From contig OKRF01000414.1 in assembly GCA_900290315.1 (NCBI GenBank), positions 2,315-14,244 of the forward strand: a stretch of 11,930 nucleotides of DNA. Reading direction: 5' to 3'. Of this stretch, positions 11,905-11,930 are shown in pieces. Position 1 is the first letter of the stretch. Each line of letters opens with the position of its first letter. The notes under the pieces were generated by a model. That model was not told where the DNA came from and did no database searches. It saw nothing but the letters and a program-made list of their open reading frames with translations. The position numbers and the translations under genes were made by a program. This stretch comes from Candidatus Sulfopaludibacter sp. SbA3. GTDB taxonomy: Bacteria; Acidobacteriota; Terriglobia; Bryobacterales; Bryobacteraceae.

Positions 11905-11930
11905 CGTGAATCTCTCTCAGTGGAATAGAG
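11905..11930 (-). promoter_or_regulatory. Leader of the peroxidase gene, cut by the window edge
   Basis: Read on the minus strand, these 26 nt contain GAGAGAG, a plausible ribosome site about 9 nt before the ATG at 11904. The promoter, if adjacent, lies beyond the window. Confidence 0.4.

Noticed and set aside
1..11930. Mobile elements, attachment sites, CRISPR arrays, tRNA/rRNA genes or an origin
   Set aside because: I saw no transposase or integrase, no regularly spaced repeats, no tRNA-like cloverleaf and no DnaA-box cluster. Composition looks even across the window.

Overview
The window is GC-rich bacterial chromosome, densely coded, with almost no intergenic DNA. An Acidobacteriota-like source (Solibacter/Bryobacter relatives) is my best guess, from the style of the RND pump N-terminus and the gene mix. 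That is inference: no rRNA, tRNA or taxon-specific marker is present. I see no mobile element, CRISPR array, phage gene or RNA gene.

Layout: (1) 1-1943, minus strand, the N-terminal two thirds of an RND (AcrB-like, HAE-1 type) efflux pump running off the left edge. (2) 1944-2165, a divergent intergenic region with small inverted repeats. (3) 2166-4551, plus strand, a tight three-gene unit: beta-hydroxyacid dehydrogenase/reductase, DoxX membrane protein, aldo/keto reductase. (4) 4552-4633, a short spacer packed with palindromes. (5) 4634-9194, plus strand, a four-gene formate dehydrogenase-type unit: a large molybdopterin/Fe-S catalytic subunit with a NuoG-like N-terminus, a DUF1641 protein, FdhD, and a small uncharacterised protein. 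The last three genes are joined by 4-nt stop/start overlaps. (6) 9184-11904, minus strand, a two-gene unit: a di-heme cytochrome c peroxidase followed by an MFS transporter of the oxalate/formate antiporter (OFA) family. The transporter gene overlaps the formate dehydrogenase unit tail to tail by 11 bp.

How the genes may work together: the catalytic subunit would oxidise formate (or a related small substrate) at a Mo/W-bis-pterin centre and pass electrons through up to five Fe-S clusters. No NuoE/NuoF-like flavin subunit for NAD is encoded, so the DUF1641 protein is the only candidate partner in the window, and a quinone or another acceptor is plausible. FdhD sulfurates the cofactor, and the small protein is translationally tied to fdhD. 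The OFA transporter could move a small carboxylate, and the peroxidase removes H2O2 outside the cytoplasmic membrane. The links between the three units are inferred from position only.

Points most worth a second look: the catalytic Cys is followed by Gln, not the His of characterised formate dehydrogenases; the small conserved protein after fdhD; the palindrome cluster upstream of the catalytic subunit; and the OFA transporter, which keeps the key Arg but seems to lack the key Lys of OxlT.
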